64,000 nt of DNA from Pratylenchus scribneri (Eukaryota; Nematoda; Chromadorea; Rhabditida; Pratylenchidae). The notes under the pieces are model-generated. The model ran no database searches, was not told the DNA's origin, and saw only the letters and a list, made by a program, of their open reading frames with translations. Below are positions 1-10,527 of the stretch, piece after piece (positions within the stretch are counted from its first letter, which is position 1; each line of letters opens with the position of its first letter). Both the position numbers and the translations under genes were made by a program. The DNA lies in the NCBI GenBank assembly GCA_030063045.1, contig JAQSEB010000194.1:164917-228916 (forward strand), read 5' to 3'.

Positions 1-46
1 GGATGCTCAATCCATTCAGGCAATGCTCCTTTAAATAAATCAAGTT
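1..46 (-). CDS. Edge fragment of a small secreted-type protein gene
   Basis: The minus strand of the first ~45 bases reads LIYLKEHCLNGLSI, which matches LIYLKEHCLNEL of the complete gene at 6846-7130. Only the signal-peptide end is inside the window. Its place downstream of a MATH-BTB gene mirrors the second copy of the same pair (6846-7130 and 8266-9699), so it is one half of a tandem duplication. Confidence 0.45.
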
Positions 47-249
47 TGGAGCGAAAATTTTTAAATGAATTTTGGAATGATAATTGCTCTGCTGAGCTTT
101 TGTACTATGTTTATCGAATATTATAAGAAATTTTGATAAATAGTTAAAAAATTGGGGAAGGTTTTTAAAGCATTTTCCCTCTTTATTGAACACAATTATG
201 TTTTTATTTTTCCAAACATTTTATGTGTTGCAAAAAATATTTTATGCTC

Positions 250-1467
250 CTATTTTTCATTACTTCTAATAATTTTATTCACTTGCATTCTTTCTCTTTT
301 ATTGAACTGTCTGACCTTAAGATTGTTCAGCTCCGGGTATTGATCGGCAAATTCAAGCAAATCCATTTTGGGAGGATAACGCATCAAAATTTTTTTGCAA
401 TAATCCACCAAAATGGACATATCATATTTGATTGATAATTTTGTGATTTGGATAGCAAAATCACATGCCTTCCATCTGAATATTTAATTTTTTTTTTTGA
501 ATCACAATTGCCATTCAGAAACTTGAACATGAACATGTAAGCCATACCGCCCATGGTCATTATTGAATAAATCATGAAGCTGAATGCTCGCACATCAAAA
601 TCCTCGGTTTCCACAATTTCAAAATAATTGTTCGCCTTTTTCTTGTCGCTCCAATCCCCGAAGAATAAATTGTGAAAATAGTTGGAATAGCTGGCCAATA
701 ACTGAAGGGGCATTTATCAATATATGCAAAATTATTGCTAAATATATACATTTTTATTGATTGCAAATGTTCCGGCGGTCCGATTTTCGTCAAGTTTTAT
801 CACCAAAGTTGTGTCCAACGGTGCAAAGCTAAAATTTAATTTCATTCTATCCAATAAAAATAAAAATAGGCTCACAATTTTTGAATGTGCGTAATCTTGA
901 TTTCCAATTCGATATTGAGCAATTCTTCATCATTCCTATATTTCGGATTCTTGAAAAGCCAAATATAAGTGTTGAATCCGTATACAGGACCGATGCAGTC
1001 TCTTATTTTTCTCCCTGAATTGCCATACCAACAGCTCATCGACATATACACTTCGCACAGCCAAAGCTTGTCCTTCACATCCTCATTGCAATAAACGTAC
1101 AAATCCAATTGGGGGTTTTGGTTGGGTCGAACAACTTTTCGTACCTCAATTCGCCTGAATAAAGTTGACTAGATTTTTTTGATTGTTTGATTGTCTTTCA
1201 CTGATTAAGTGACCATTTTGGGAATTTGACAAACAAAAAAAATATATTCAGAAATTGCATTATTTGACTTTTATTAAATTATAATTTTACAATTATTCAT
1301 TTTAAAATTAACCAAGAAAGTCCGCCAATTGTATGGATGGTAGAAGACACTGGTGATTTTGGGTTACCTGCATCATCCTCCAATTCCTTTATAGTGGTTT
1401 TCATGATAATTTTGTCGGAAGCAATGATATCATCGGAAATTTTGTCATTATTGATATTCTGAGTCAT
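250..1467 (-). pseudogene. MATH-BTB protein gene, frame broken in the last exon
   Basis: Exons on the minus strand are 1467..1313, 1154..876, 828..750 and 701..250. Exon 1 starts MTQNINNDK and ends inside the Trp of GGLSW, with donor GTTAAT. Exon 2 restores WRIEVRKVV and carries the rest of a MATH domain. Exon 3 (APLDTTLVIKLDENR) and the start of exon 4 (LLASYSNYFHNLFFGDW) form a BTB/POZ domain. MATH-BTB proteins are usually substrate adaptors of CUL3 ubiquitin ligases. Near 480 a run of 11 A precedes an ATTCAG. After it the homologous reading (ACDFAIQITKLSIKYDMS, matching the paralog at 8266-9699) continues in another frame down to a stop at 250. The paralog has an intron at this point, so a decayed intron, a homopolymer indel or a sequencing error are all possible. 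Confidence 0.7.
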
Positions 1468-1999
1468 TATCCGATTTGTTTGAAGCTTTTTTAATTAATA
1501 AAATAGATCTAGTGAAAATAAAAAAATATAGAGACCCAGTTTTATATGGCTGTAATAATGTGGCAAAATTTGAATTGACACATTTATATTATGATTGGCG
1601 TACTTGAATGAGTTTTGAACTTTGCTTTGAAAAAGGCTTTACTTTGTTTTGTTTAATTAATTTTGATAAAAAAAAAAATATTCGAGAGGATGAAATTCCA
1701 TCAAAATATAACTTATGAAAATTATGTTTCGAAATTGGAAAAAATTAACGAGGGGATTCGATGGTCTGGTTTTTTAGTAAGATTTGAATGGAAGAATATT
1801 TTTGGAAAGGCTTCCAAATGCCTTGGGTCACAACTCTTTGGGGAATGAAAATGGACAATCCAAAAGAAAATTTCCTTTTTTTGTCTGGGTCATATACTGT
1901 AGAAGAAAAAGAACAAGCGACATTTGAAGATTAGTGCTGATTGATGGGGAGATTGGAGAAGAAAATTTGCCTGGAGCAGAAATGCCAGCAGATTATTTC

Positions 2000-2370
2000 T
2001 ACTGTAGGCGGGCATTGCTCTTTTAATCTTGCACGCCTACTGTAGGCGGGCATTGCTCTTTTATTCTTGCACGCCTACTGTAGGCGGGCATTGCTCTTTT
2101 ATTATTGCATGCCTACTGTAGGCGGGCATTGCTCTTTTATTCTTGCACGCCTACTGTAGGCGGGCATTGCTCTTTTATTCTTGCACGCCTACTGTAGGCG
2201 GGCATTGCTCTTTTATTCTTGCACGCCTACTCTAGGCGGGCATTGCTCTTTTAATCTTGCACGCCTACTGTAGGCGGGCATTGCTCTTTTATTCTTGCAC
2301 GCCTACTGTAGGCGGGCATTGCTCTTTTATTCTTGCACGCCTACTGTAGGCTGGCATTCCTTTTTTAGGA
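2000..2370. repeat. 37-bp minisatellite, about 10 units
   Basis: The unit CTACTGTAGGCGGGCATTGC plus CTCTTTTATTCTTGCACGC repeats head to tail (units start at 2000, 2037, 2074 and so on) with few substitutions, and the last unit is degenerate. It is GC-richer than its surroundings. No coding frame or gene is associated with it. Confidence 0.95.
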
Positions 2371-2927
2371 TCTAATCTTGCATTTATTGGCCTTTCTATT
2401 TATTCATATTTTGGAACAACATTTTGTGTTATGGAATAAAATTTTGAGTGATTTATTAAACAAAAAAAATTTAAAAAAAAAGCAAATTGCCAAACACGCG
2501 GGCTGAGCATATTTTTGTAAAAAAGTCAAAAAGCACAATACAAAAGCAAATTCTCAAACTAGGCAAGCAAGGCATATTTTTGGTATTTTAGGTTGCCCCA
2601 TTAGTAGAGAGCGGATTTATATGCACAAAAAAATGACAAATTTCTCAAAATATGCAAAAGTATGATAAAAAAAACCATTAAAATATGCAATTTTTCGAAT
2701 TTTATTGCATTTTGAAGGACAATTTTTGCCAAAAAATGCATTTGCAAATAAATATATGCAATTTCACAAAAATCTGCTCTCTAGTTATTAGTGTACCGGA
2801 CCAGCGGGCCGGCTTAAAATGAGACACGAGAACTGACAGCGATGATTTTTTTTAGATAAATTAATGATTAATTTTTTAGAACAAAGATTTATCATAATTC
2901 TCACCAATTCTTTATAAACTATTTCAA
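2371..2927. other. AT-rich intergenic stretch, no gene seen
   Basis: No frame with splice-supported coding potential is visible. The stretch holds poly-A runs and short repeats of AAAAATATGC-like words and leads into the start codon of the gene at 2928. Confidence 0.5.
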
Positions 2928-5900
2928 ATGGATGAACAACAAGAGAGCAGCATTGGTTTTTGCAATAGTTGGTCTGATTTGGAGAAACGGCGAAAAGCCT
3001 TGGATCTTTTCTTGCTAAAACAATTCGAAGTAGTTGGCGGTGTTCCGCAAAAGGTTTCACACTTTTTTCGGCTCAATTGCAGTTTAGCCGACCTTCCAGA
3101 ATTTAAGCGACCTTTCACCGTTTATGAAACGTTTCGGCAACCTTTCAAAGTTTAATTAAAATTAATCAAAAATAGAAACAATTTATTACATAAAATGCCC
3201 ATCCGGTCCTGAAGCCGTAATAACCCTAACATAATGAAGCCTAACCTAGCCTACCTAAACCCATCCTCCAATCACTGTAGGCTAGCTATAGCCTAAATTT
3301 TTCCTAATTTGATATTTCATAAAATAACCAACAAATTTGACTAAAACTAAAAATTTAAGGTTCGGAGTAAAGGTTTTATGTTAGACAAGGCTAGGTTTAA
3401 AAGAGCTCGAATGCAGGCGAAAGAAATATCGTCCCCATCAAAACATTGTTTTGTTTGTGACTGGTTTTAGCATTGATTAGCTTCGCCTAAAATTATTAAA
3501 GGTCGCTTAAACTGTGAAAGATCGCTTAAACTGCAAAAAGTATGCTAAACTGCAATTGAGCCCATTCTTCTATACTATAAACACATCATTTTCTAAATTA
3601 AGGTTTTCTACGAGTGTGGTACAACTCCCACGTGCCCCTACAAAATCAGTGCAATTCGAAATGAATCAAGTGGAGCATTTGAATTATTCGAGTATGGGTC
3701 ACATTCTCACCCAATTAGATCAGTTGCCACCAGTGGTAAATAATCCATTTATGATTTGAACTAGACCTCGGAAAAATGGTTCGCTTGGCTCACCAGTCAC
3801 CACCCATGGATCACCCTTTCAAAAATTGAACCATTTTAGAAAAACATGTGTAATTCGTAAAAGACTGAAGCGATTTTGATAGTTTTGGTATCATTATAGA
3901 GAGAAAACTCTTACTATCAAATGATACTGATTTTATTTAAATTTGTGGCCGGCCAAAAAAATGAATTTGCTAAAAAAAAGGCCATTTCCCGTGGTTTTTT
4001 AGGCACAAACACAACTCCAACAATTCTGAACCAATTCAAATAAAATGAGTGTATTTCGATAGCCAAGAGTGTTCTCTTTAAAAATGATATAAAAAATATT
4101 AAATTCATTTTAGTCTTTTACGAGTTACACACCTTTTTCTAAAATGGTCGATTTTTGAAGGGGTGAGCCAAGCGAACCAAGAACCATTTTCCAGGGTCTA
4201 ATTTGAACCCATAAAATTATTAAATTTTTTATTAGCATTTCTTGTGGATCTGGCAATAGAATCATCAACATCATATAGCAAAAACAATGATGCCAAAAGT
4301 CCACTCATATCTTCCAGCAGTAATGTCGACACTGCTTCACCCAAACAAATTGGCATAAATCCGAATATTACATCACCGACAACTTCCGAAAGTAAAAAAA
4401 ATTAAGGGTGAATCCCAACTTTGTCACCGTTTGTAAAAAGAACAACTCATCAAGGACTTAAGCAATTTTAATGTTTTTAGTATCAAATTAAAGAGCAGGG
4501 GCTCTTGGCTATCCAAAGCTAATAATTTTATTTAAATTGGTTCAGAAATGATAGAGTTGTGCTCAAAATACCACCGATAATTCCTAGTAAAAGTCATTTT
4601 AAATGATTTTTGAGCACAGCTTTGGAACCAATTTAAATAAAATTATTATAATTTGATATACTAAAGCCATAATTAGTTCAGTTCTTGATGAGTTATTACA
4701 AATGGCGACAAGTTTGGCTGTTCCCAATAAAATTAAATCATACTTTAAAAAACATCAATTATTAGCAGTGATGCAATTCGATGATGAGGCTGAACAAAAT
4801 CAACATTCAACAAATGTACAAAGAAAGAACCAGTCAAGACCTCAGCAGAAAAGATCAATCAAAGCGAAAAATAGCAGTCCAATGGCTAAGAAATGGGCCA
4901 ATAAAATAGCGAAGAAATATAAAGAAGAAACAGACTCAGATGAAGAAGATAATGATTCCGATGGAATGGATAACGAAGAATGTAATTTACACAAATTTTA
5001 TTATAAATTTTGCATCTAATATTGGAAATTAGCTAATTCCACCAGAATTAGCTAGGCGCCTGGCCTAGCTAATTTTGGAAATCTCGGCTTTTAGATTTCG
5101 TATTGACTCGAGAACAGGCTCATTCAACCCAGCATGGTTGATTTATTATATGAAATTTTAATTTCAGACTGTTCTGAGCTTGGTAATACTTTCCGTTAGA
5201 TTCCTATCCCGTCTCTGGCGAAATAATCTACCTAACCCTTGCCGTATCCTAAGCCCCCTAAATCGGTCTGAAATTGAAATTTCATAAGATAAAGACCATG
5301 CCGAATCGAACGAGGTTACTCTCGAGTCTGTAAGACACCTAGAATCCGAGATTTCCAAAATTGCTCGGCTATAGGGCCAGGGCTATTCCGGAATCAGCCA
5401 ATTTCCCATAGTATATATGAGATAATACTTATTTTAAGCTGCAGCTCCAAGCACTAATTCCAAAAATGTTACACAACGCAAATTGCCACCGAGGAATGCA
5501 AAACTGATAACTCAATTAATTCAACAAAATTCACCATCAAAGCGAATAACACGACAAAATAATGCGCGGGGAACATCGACGACGCCAATTGAGAGTAATC
5601 ATAATCATCCTATTAGTAATAATGGTTCTGGAAAGGTAAAAAGGCATTCAATTTACAATAAATATTAGCATTTTTTTGACAGTCCATAAACTATGAATTG
5701 GCAAGTCTGATGCGATGGGAGAATGAGAATTCGACGCCTACTACATCTAGAAATCAAAGTAAATTAAATCACAAATATTGCAATAAAAATTTTTTTAAGA
5801 TTCGTCTTCAACAAAAAATCTCTTCCGAAGTAAGGAAGTAAAAAAGAATATTCCCAATCCGAGAAAGGCATCGCCCTCCTCTTCATCCAACATCAGCACT

Positions 5901-6413
5901 ACATCAATTTCCAATTATTCGTCATCATCAACATTGCAGCTGCAGAATACTTCAAAAAATCCAATTAATTCAAAATCAAAACCAAATGACAACTCAGCAG
6001 GGCCTTCTCATAAAAAGCAATCAATTTCAGGATCAAATAAACAAAATGTAAAAACGAAAATAAATAATAAGATTATTATAAACATTTTCTTTTAAAAGAA
6101 GGATAAAATTGTGTACAAGCCACAAAAATCGAGGCGGATTCGAACAGAAGATGGAATAATTTGGAAATGGTTGGCCACAATTTGTGGAGATGCCAATTTG
6201 CTGAAATTTCGACAAACTAGACAAATGTCCATTTCGTCAAGATTGCGCTGGAATTGTAAATTGAATGCAAAATGCGATTATGAGTAAATTAAGAATTAAT
6301 AAAAGAGAATTAATTAATATTTCTTTAGAATGTTGGTCAAAAAGGAGGAAGGCGACGAGGATCCAACAATTTATCAAATTTACGTTTTTGGAGAACACAA
6401 TCACCAAAATTGA
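2928..6413 (+). CDS. Nuclear-type protein with two C2-HxH (FLYWCH/WRKY-GCM-like) zinc fingers
   Basis: Nine exons join in frame into 499 residues: 2928..3053, 3603..3735, 4236..4391, 4682..4981, 5445..5635, 5683..5758, 5800..6047, 6099..6283 and 6329..6413. Every junction has a GT donor and AG acceptor with matching phase. Exons 1-2 give a first finger (FYECGTTPTC ... ELFEYGSHSH) and exons 8-9 a second (RWNCKLNAKC ... IYVFGEHNH), both with Cys-x4/5-Cys followed by His-x-His. The middle is Ser/Asn/Lys-rich and probably disordered, with an acidic EETDSDEEDNDSDG patch. This finger type is known from FLYWCH proteins, WRKY/GCM proteins and Mutator-like transposases. A DNA-binding role is inferred; the specific gene is not recognised. 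Three introns each hold an inverted-repeat transposon, and the acceptor of exon 4 lies inside one of them. Confidence 0.75.
3762..4200. mobile_element. hAT-like MITE (439 bp) in intron 2 of the zinc-finger gene
   Basis: The element begins TAGACC and ends GGGTCTA. Its terminal inverted repeats are about 95 bp, interrupted (left AAAATGGTTCGCTTGGCTCA, right complement the same). It is flanked by an 8-bp direct repeat ATTTGAAC at 3754-3761 and 4201-4208. An 8-bp target duplication is the signature of hAT elements. There is no transposase inside, so it is non-autonomous. Confidence 0.85.
4430..4702. mobile_element. Foldback/MITE element adjoining exon 4
   Basis: The left end TTTGTAAAAAGAACAACTCA pairs with the right end (complement ATTTGTAATAACTCATCAAG). 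Inner arms GCTTTGGAACCAATTTAAAT and its complement also match. The right terminal repeat contains the splice acceptor (AGTTCAG at 4675-4681) and the first seven codons of exon 4 of the surrounding gene. Confidence 0.75.
5024..5407. mobile_element. Foldback/MITE element in intron 4
   Basis: Long imperfect inverted repeats run from GGAAATTAGCTAATTCC to the mirrored GGAATCAGCCAATTTCC. They share TTTTGGAAATCTCGG and GACTCGAGA blocks. A nested palindrome around 5046-5075 (AATTAGCTAGGC / GCCTAGCTAATT) sits in the left arm. No target duplication was recognised. Confidence 0.7.
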
Positions 6414-6845
6414 TGATCCGAAAAACATATAATGAGAAGATGCGAGATAAAAATCTGATATTTCCTATGAAATTTGCTTAATATTGCCCTTTACTTTTTC
6501 TTTTACGTGCGGCTTTTTCTTATTTAATTAGGCTGGATTTAGCCTCTAATTTTGCTCCAATTGAAATTGCGACCACATTTTTTAAAAAAGATAGGTCATT
6601 TTGCTTCTTTGTCAATTTTGCACATTTTTCGGCTTCCATAACTATTATTATTAGATTGAATAAATTCCCATAATTTGTATTAGACTATTTTAAAAGGAAA
6701 GATAAGGCTTTATTTATTTATTTAAAGGCACCATAAAATAAAACGAACAACAAATTAATAAATAAATTGATGATTGAAATTAAAAAGAAGAGATCAGGAA
6801 TATGTTTGCATAAATGTATTCCTTGGATTTTCTCGATTATTCCGT
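6414..6845. other. Intergenic, no gene seen
   Basis: AT-rich spacer between the zinc-finger gene on + and the small-protein gene on -. No splice-supported frame, RNA gene or repeat was recognised. Confidence 0.5.
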
Positions 6846-7130
6846 TTATTTTTCTCCCAAAATATATTTCTTCATTTTCTTGAATTGATCGGACACCGGC
6901 TGATTTAACTTGATTGCATTATCTATTGCCCTCAGAGATTTGCGCATTTCTTCTTTCTTTCCGCTCAATATGGCCTGCAATCGTTCTTGGGTGTTTTTGG
7001 AAATGCGAGAATAAAAGTCGGCGATTTTTGAAAAATTATCCATCAATTCCTCGACAGTCAATTCATTCAGGCAATGTTCCTTTAAATAAATCAATGTTAG
7101 AATCAATATTGTGCACTTTGCCCTAAACAA
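6846..7130 (-). CDS. Small secreted-type helical protein (94 aa), weakly SXP/RAL-2-like
   Basis: A single open frame of 94 residues. The N-terminus MFRAKCTILILTLIYLKEHC looks like a signal peptide. The rest is charged and helical (ELTVEELMDNFSKIADFYSR, then an amphipathic stretch and a basic tail). The size and layout recall small nematode secreted proteins of the SXP/RAL-2 (DUF148) type, but no diagnostic motif is complete, so this assignment is weak. A truncated paralog lies at 1-46. Each copy sits just downstream of a MATH-BTB gene on the same strand. Confidence 0.55.
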   Translation of the reverse strand: MFRAKCTILILTLIYLKEHCLNELTVEELMDNFSKIADFYSRISKNTQERLQAILSGKKEEMRKSLRAIDNAIKLNQPVSDQFKKMKKYILGEK

Positions 7131-7199
7131 TAATTATGTGTTATGATGATCTAATATACTAAAAAAAATATTGTTTTTCCTAATATTTTATTTTTTTTC

Positions 7200-8266
7200 T
7201 CTAAACATTTTGTTTTTCAAAACATTTTAATGTTTTTATTTCTCAAAAAATTTTAATGTTTTCTCCAAACATTTTTTTTTTTGTTTCCCAAACATTTTTA
7301 TGTTTTTGTTTCCCAAACATTTTAAATTTCTCCAAACATTTTAATGTTTTTGTTTCCCAAACATTTTTATGTTTTTGTTTTCCCAAACATTTTAAATTTC
7401 TCCAAACATTTTAATGTTTTTGTTTCCCAAACATTTTTATGTTTTTGTTTCCCAAACATTTTTATGTTTTTGTTTTTCCAAACATTTTTATGTTTTTGTT
7501 TCTCCAAACATTTTAATGTTTTTATTCCTCCAAACATTTTAATGTTTTTGTTTCCCAAACATTTTAATGTTTTTGTTTCTCCAAACATTTTAAATTTCTC
7601 CAAACATTTTAATGTTTTTGTTTCTCCAAACATTTTAAATTTCTCCAAACATTTTAATGTTTTTGTTTCCCAAACATTTAAATGTTTTTATTCCTCCAAA
7701 CATTTTAATGTTTTTGTTTCTCCAAACATTTTAAATTTCTCCAAACATTTTAATGTTTTTGTTTCCCAAACATTTTAATGTTTTTATTCCTCCAAACATT
7801 TTAATGTTTTTGTTTCTCCAAACATTTTAAATTTCTCCAAACATTTTAATGTTTTTGTTTCCCAAACATTCTAATGTTTTTATTCCTCCAAACATTTTAA
7901 TGTTTTTGTTTCCCAAACATTTTAATGTTTTTGTTTCTCCAAACATTTTAATGTTTTTTTTCTCCAAACATTTTAATGTTTTTGTTCCTCCAAACATTTT
8001 AATGTTTTTGTTTCCCAAACATTTTAATGTTTTTATTCCTCCAAACATTTTAATGTTTTTGTTTCCCAAACATTTTAATGTTTTTATTCCTCCAAACATT
8101 TTAATGTTTTTGTTTCTCCAAACATTTTAAATTTCTCCAAACATTTTAATGTTTTTGTTTCCCAAACATTTTAATGTTTTTATTCCTCCAAACATTTTAA
8201 TGTTTTTGTTTCCCAAACATTTTAATGTTTTTGTTTCTCCAAACATTTTAAATTTCTCCAAACATT
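7200..8266. repeat. AAACATTTTAATGTTTTTG minisatellite between two duplicated genes
   Basis: About 40 tandem units of 22-27 bp follow the pattern TTTCCCAAACATTTTAATGT with CC, CTCC or TTCC variants. The core is an inverted repeat (AAACATT, TT, AATGTTT). The array abuts the stop codon of the MATH-BTB gene at 8266. The equivalent spot in the first copy of the duplication (around 200-240) has only one or two units, so the array expanded after duplication. Long frames in it are artefacts of the repeat. Confidence 0.95.
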
Positions 8267-9699
8267 TACTGCTGACCTTCAGAATTCAGATTATTGAGCG
8301 AATATTGTTCGGCCAATTCGATCAGAGCCATGTTATCGCAATGGATTAAATGCATTAAATACTTTTCGCAATAATCCACCAAAAAGGTCATACCATATTT
8401 GATTGCTAATTTCAGAACTTTGATGGATAAATCGTAGGCTGAATGAAATAAAATATTCCATACTCCACTTATTTTTGGCTTACAATTTCCATCCTGCAGA
8501 AAATTGGACTCGTGAACCATTGGACCCATGGTCATTGCCGAATAAATCATGTAATTGAATGCTTTCACATCAAAATCTTCGGTCTCAACAATTTCAAAAT
8601 AATTTTGTGCCTTTTTATTGTCGCTCCAATCCCCAAAAAATAAATTCCGAAAATAGGTGGAAAAAGTGGCCAACAACTTTAGGAGGAAATTTGGATTAAA
8701 ATTGCAAAATCATTATATTTAAGATTACCTCTTTATTGATAAAAAATGTTTCAGTTCGATTTTCGTCAATTTTTATTGCCAGGGTGGTGTCCAAAGGGGG
8801 AAAGCTAAAATTTGAATTTTTAGAGACAAATAAAATTTAAATTACTCACTTTTTCTCGACAAGTGAAATCTTGATATCCAATTCAATTGCGAGTGGTTCG
8901 TCATCATCAAATTCGATTGTGTTCAAGTACCAGTTCCAATCACAAGTGTTAAATGCATAGAAAGGGCCAAAGGAATGAGTCTCCTTGCAATCCGGATGGT
9001 CTTGTCGCATGCATACCGAGAAATGTACTTTGCACAGCCAAAGTGTGTCCTTCACATCCTCATTGCAATAAATGAACATATTCAAATCGAGACAGTCATA
9101 AAGAACTTTCATTCGCCTGTATAAATTTGAATAATTTTGGCAATCATAGGTTTCCTTTTCAAATGGTTTTTTGCAAATCTCAAATCAATAAATACATTGG
9201 AAAAATAATTTTATTTAAAAAATAGAGCCACTTATTTTTTATTTTGGTAAATAACAAAATTGTGCCGATTTATATGGCATTATTTTTAGACCGAGACCGA
9301 GATAACCCAGAAAAACGAGATCCCGGAATATCTCGATTTTTAGAAAAATGAATGAAACGAGACAGAGTTCGATATTTCGATATATTTCCCGAGATTTTCC
9401 CTTACAAAATTGCTAAAAAAAATTGTCCGAGTTGATATTTCGGGAAAATCACGGGCGAATATCATGGCGAGATCTCGTCTCGGGCTGCACACTAATTATT
9501 TTAATTATATATTTGCAAAATAAATAAATAACCAAGAAAGTCCGCCAATTTCATTGATGGTTGAAGTCAACGACTTCGAATTTCCATCCGCATCATTCAA
9601 TTCGCTCAAACTGGTTTTGATGCTAATCTTTCCGGAAGCAATGGCATCATTGGAAACTTTGATTACGTTGTCATTATCATTATTGTTGTTCTGGACCAT
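8266..9699 (-). CDS. MATH-BTB domain protein (about 306 aa)
   Basis: Exons are 9699..9533, 9116..8850, 8804..8729 and 8676..8266, phase-consistent; a further intron is likely within the last one (GTAAGCC ... TTTCATTCAG near 8485-8436), and removing it gives a closer match to BTB-BACK proteins. Exons 1-2 form a MATH domain (GISIKTSLSEL; NMFIYCNEDVKDTLW). Exons 3-4 form BTB (FPPLDTTLAIKIDENRTETF, LLATFSTYFRNLFFGDW, VETEDFDVKAFNYMIYS) and a BACK-like tail (KVLKLAIKYGMTFLVDYCEK). Such proteins normally link substrates to CUL3. The start MVQNNNN is the first Met before the MATH domain and matches exon 1 of the paralog at 250-1467. This copy looks intact. Confidence 0.82.
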
Positions 9700-9719
9700 T
9701 TTCCAATTTGTTTGATTGA

Positions 9720-10527
9720 AGTTTCTTTAATTAATTCGCTTTTTGCTTAAATTAAATTGATCATCAAATGAAATTTTTAGAATCAAAAAGGAATGGAGAA
9801 AGAAAAATTTAAATTATCATAATGCATTTCGCTTAATTTAATACTAATACATGTGCGCACAAATATGGCTTTCCAACTTATAAATTATAAGGCTTTTAAT
9901 TAATCTAGTGGACTGATCGGGATGATTGATAGCTCATTTGAAAGAGCATGAAAATTCGGCAAAAAACTGCATATATTTTAAAATTTTGTTAATGTTGGGG
10001 ATTTGGTAGGGGTGATTCATTAAGAAAATAAAAATTTCAAAAATTAGGTATTTTCATTTTTTTGGGAGATTAGACATTTTTATTTTTAACAATTAATCGA
10101 TTTGGACGCTAGCGATTAGTCAGAGATACTAAGTGAAAAGTCGACATTTTCTATTAGGAAGATGGTATAGGTTACGAATAGTGTGGAGTAAAAACCACCC
10201 TAAATCCTATCGGGAGTCGGGACCCTTCACTTTTACCCAACTTTCAATTTCTTGAAGAAAAAATAGGACCCAATTCCATATGTACCAGTATTTCTTAAAG
10301 CAAAATGGATTGACGATCTTCGTCTTCAAATTTGCAACGCATTCCGGTCAAGCCAATGCCCTAGTTTTATTCAGACTGTTGAGGAAATGCACCCATTTGG
10401 GGAATTTTGAATTTGAATGAACCGTGAACTCATATGAATTTTCTAATTCCATTAAATCATTTAATATATTTTTTATTCAACATTTGGCAAATCCGCATAT
10501 TATCCTAATTTTGCATAAATAAAACAT
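9720..10527. other. Intergenic, no gene seen
   Basis: AT-rich with no supported coding exon. The stretch just upstream, 9280-9490, inside intron 1 of the MATH-BTB gene, is full of CGAGAT/ATCTCG words in both orientations. It may be a decayed foldback element, but its ends were not found. Confidence 0.4.

Noticed and set aside
2000..2370. Regular 37-bp repeats looking like a CRISPR array
   Set aside because: No variable spacers: units are contiguous copies. The surroundings are eukaryotic with introns.
3514..3759. 81-codon frame over exon 2 of the zinc-finger gene
   Set aside because: The exon is read in another frame (FYECGTTPTC), which alone joins in phase with exon 1 and gives the C2-HxH finger.
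7344..8349. Open frames of 90-144 codons on both strands (FPNI/FVSQTF and MFGETKTLKC repeats)
   Set aside because: They exist only because the satellite unit happens to lack stops; no splice or start context, and the same on both strands.
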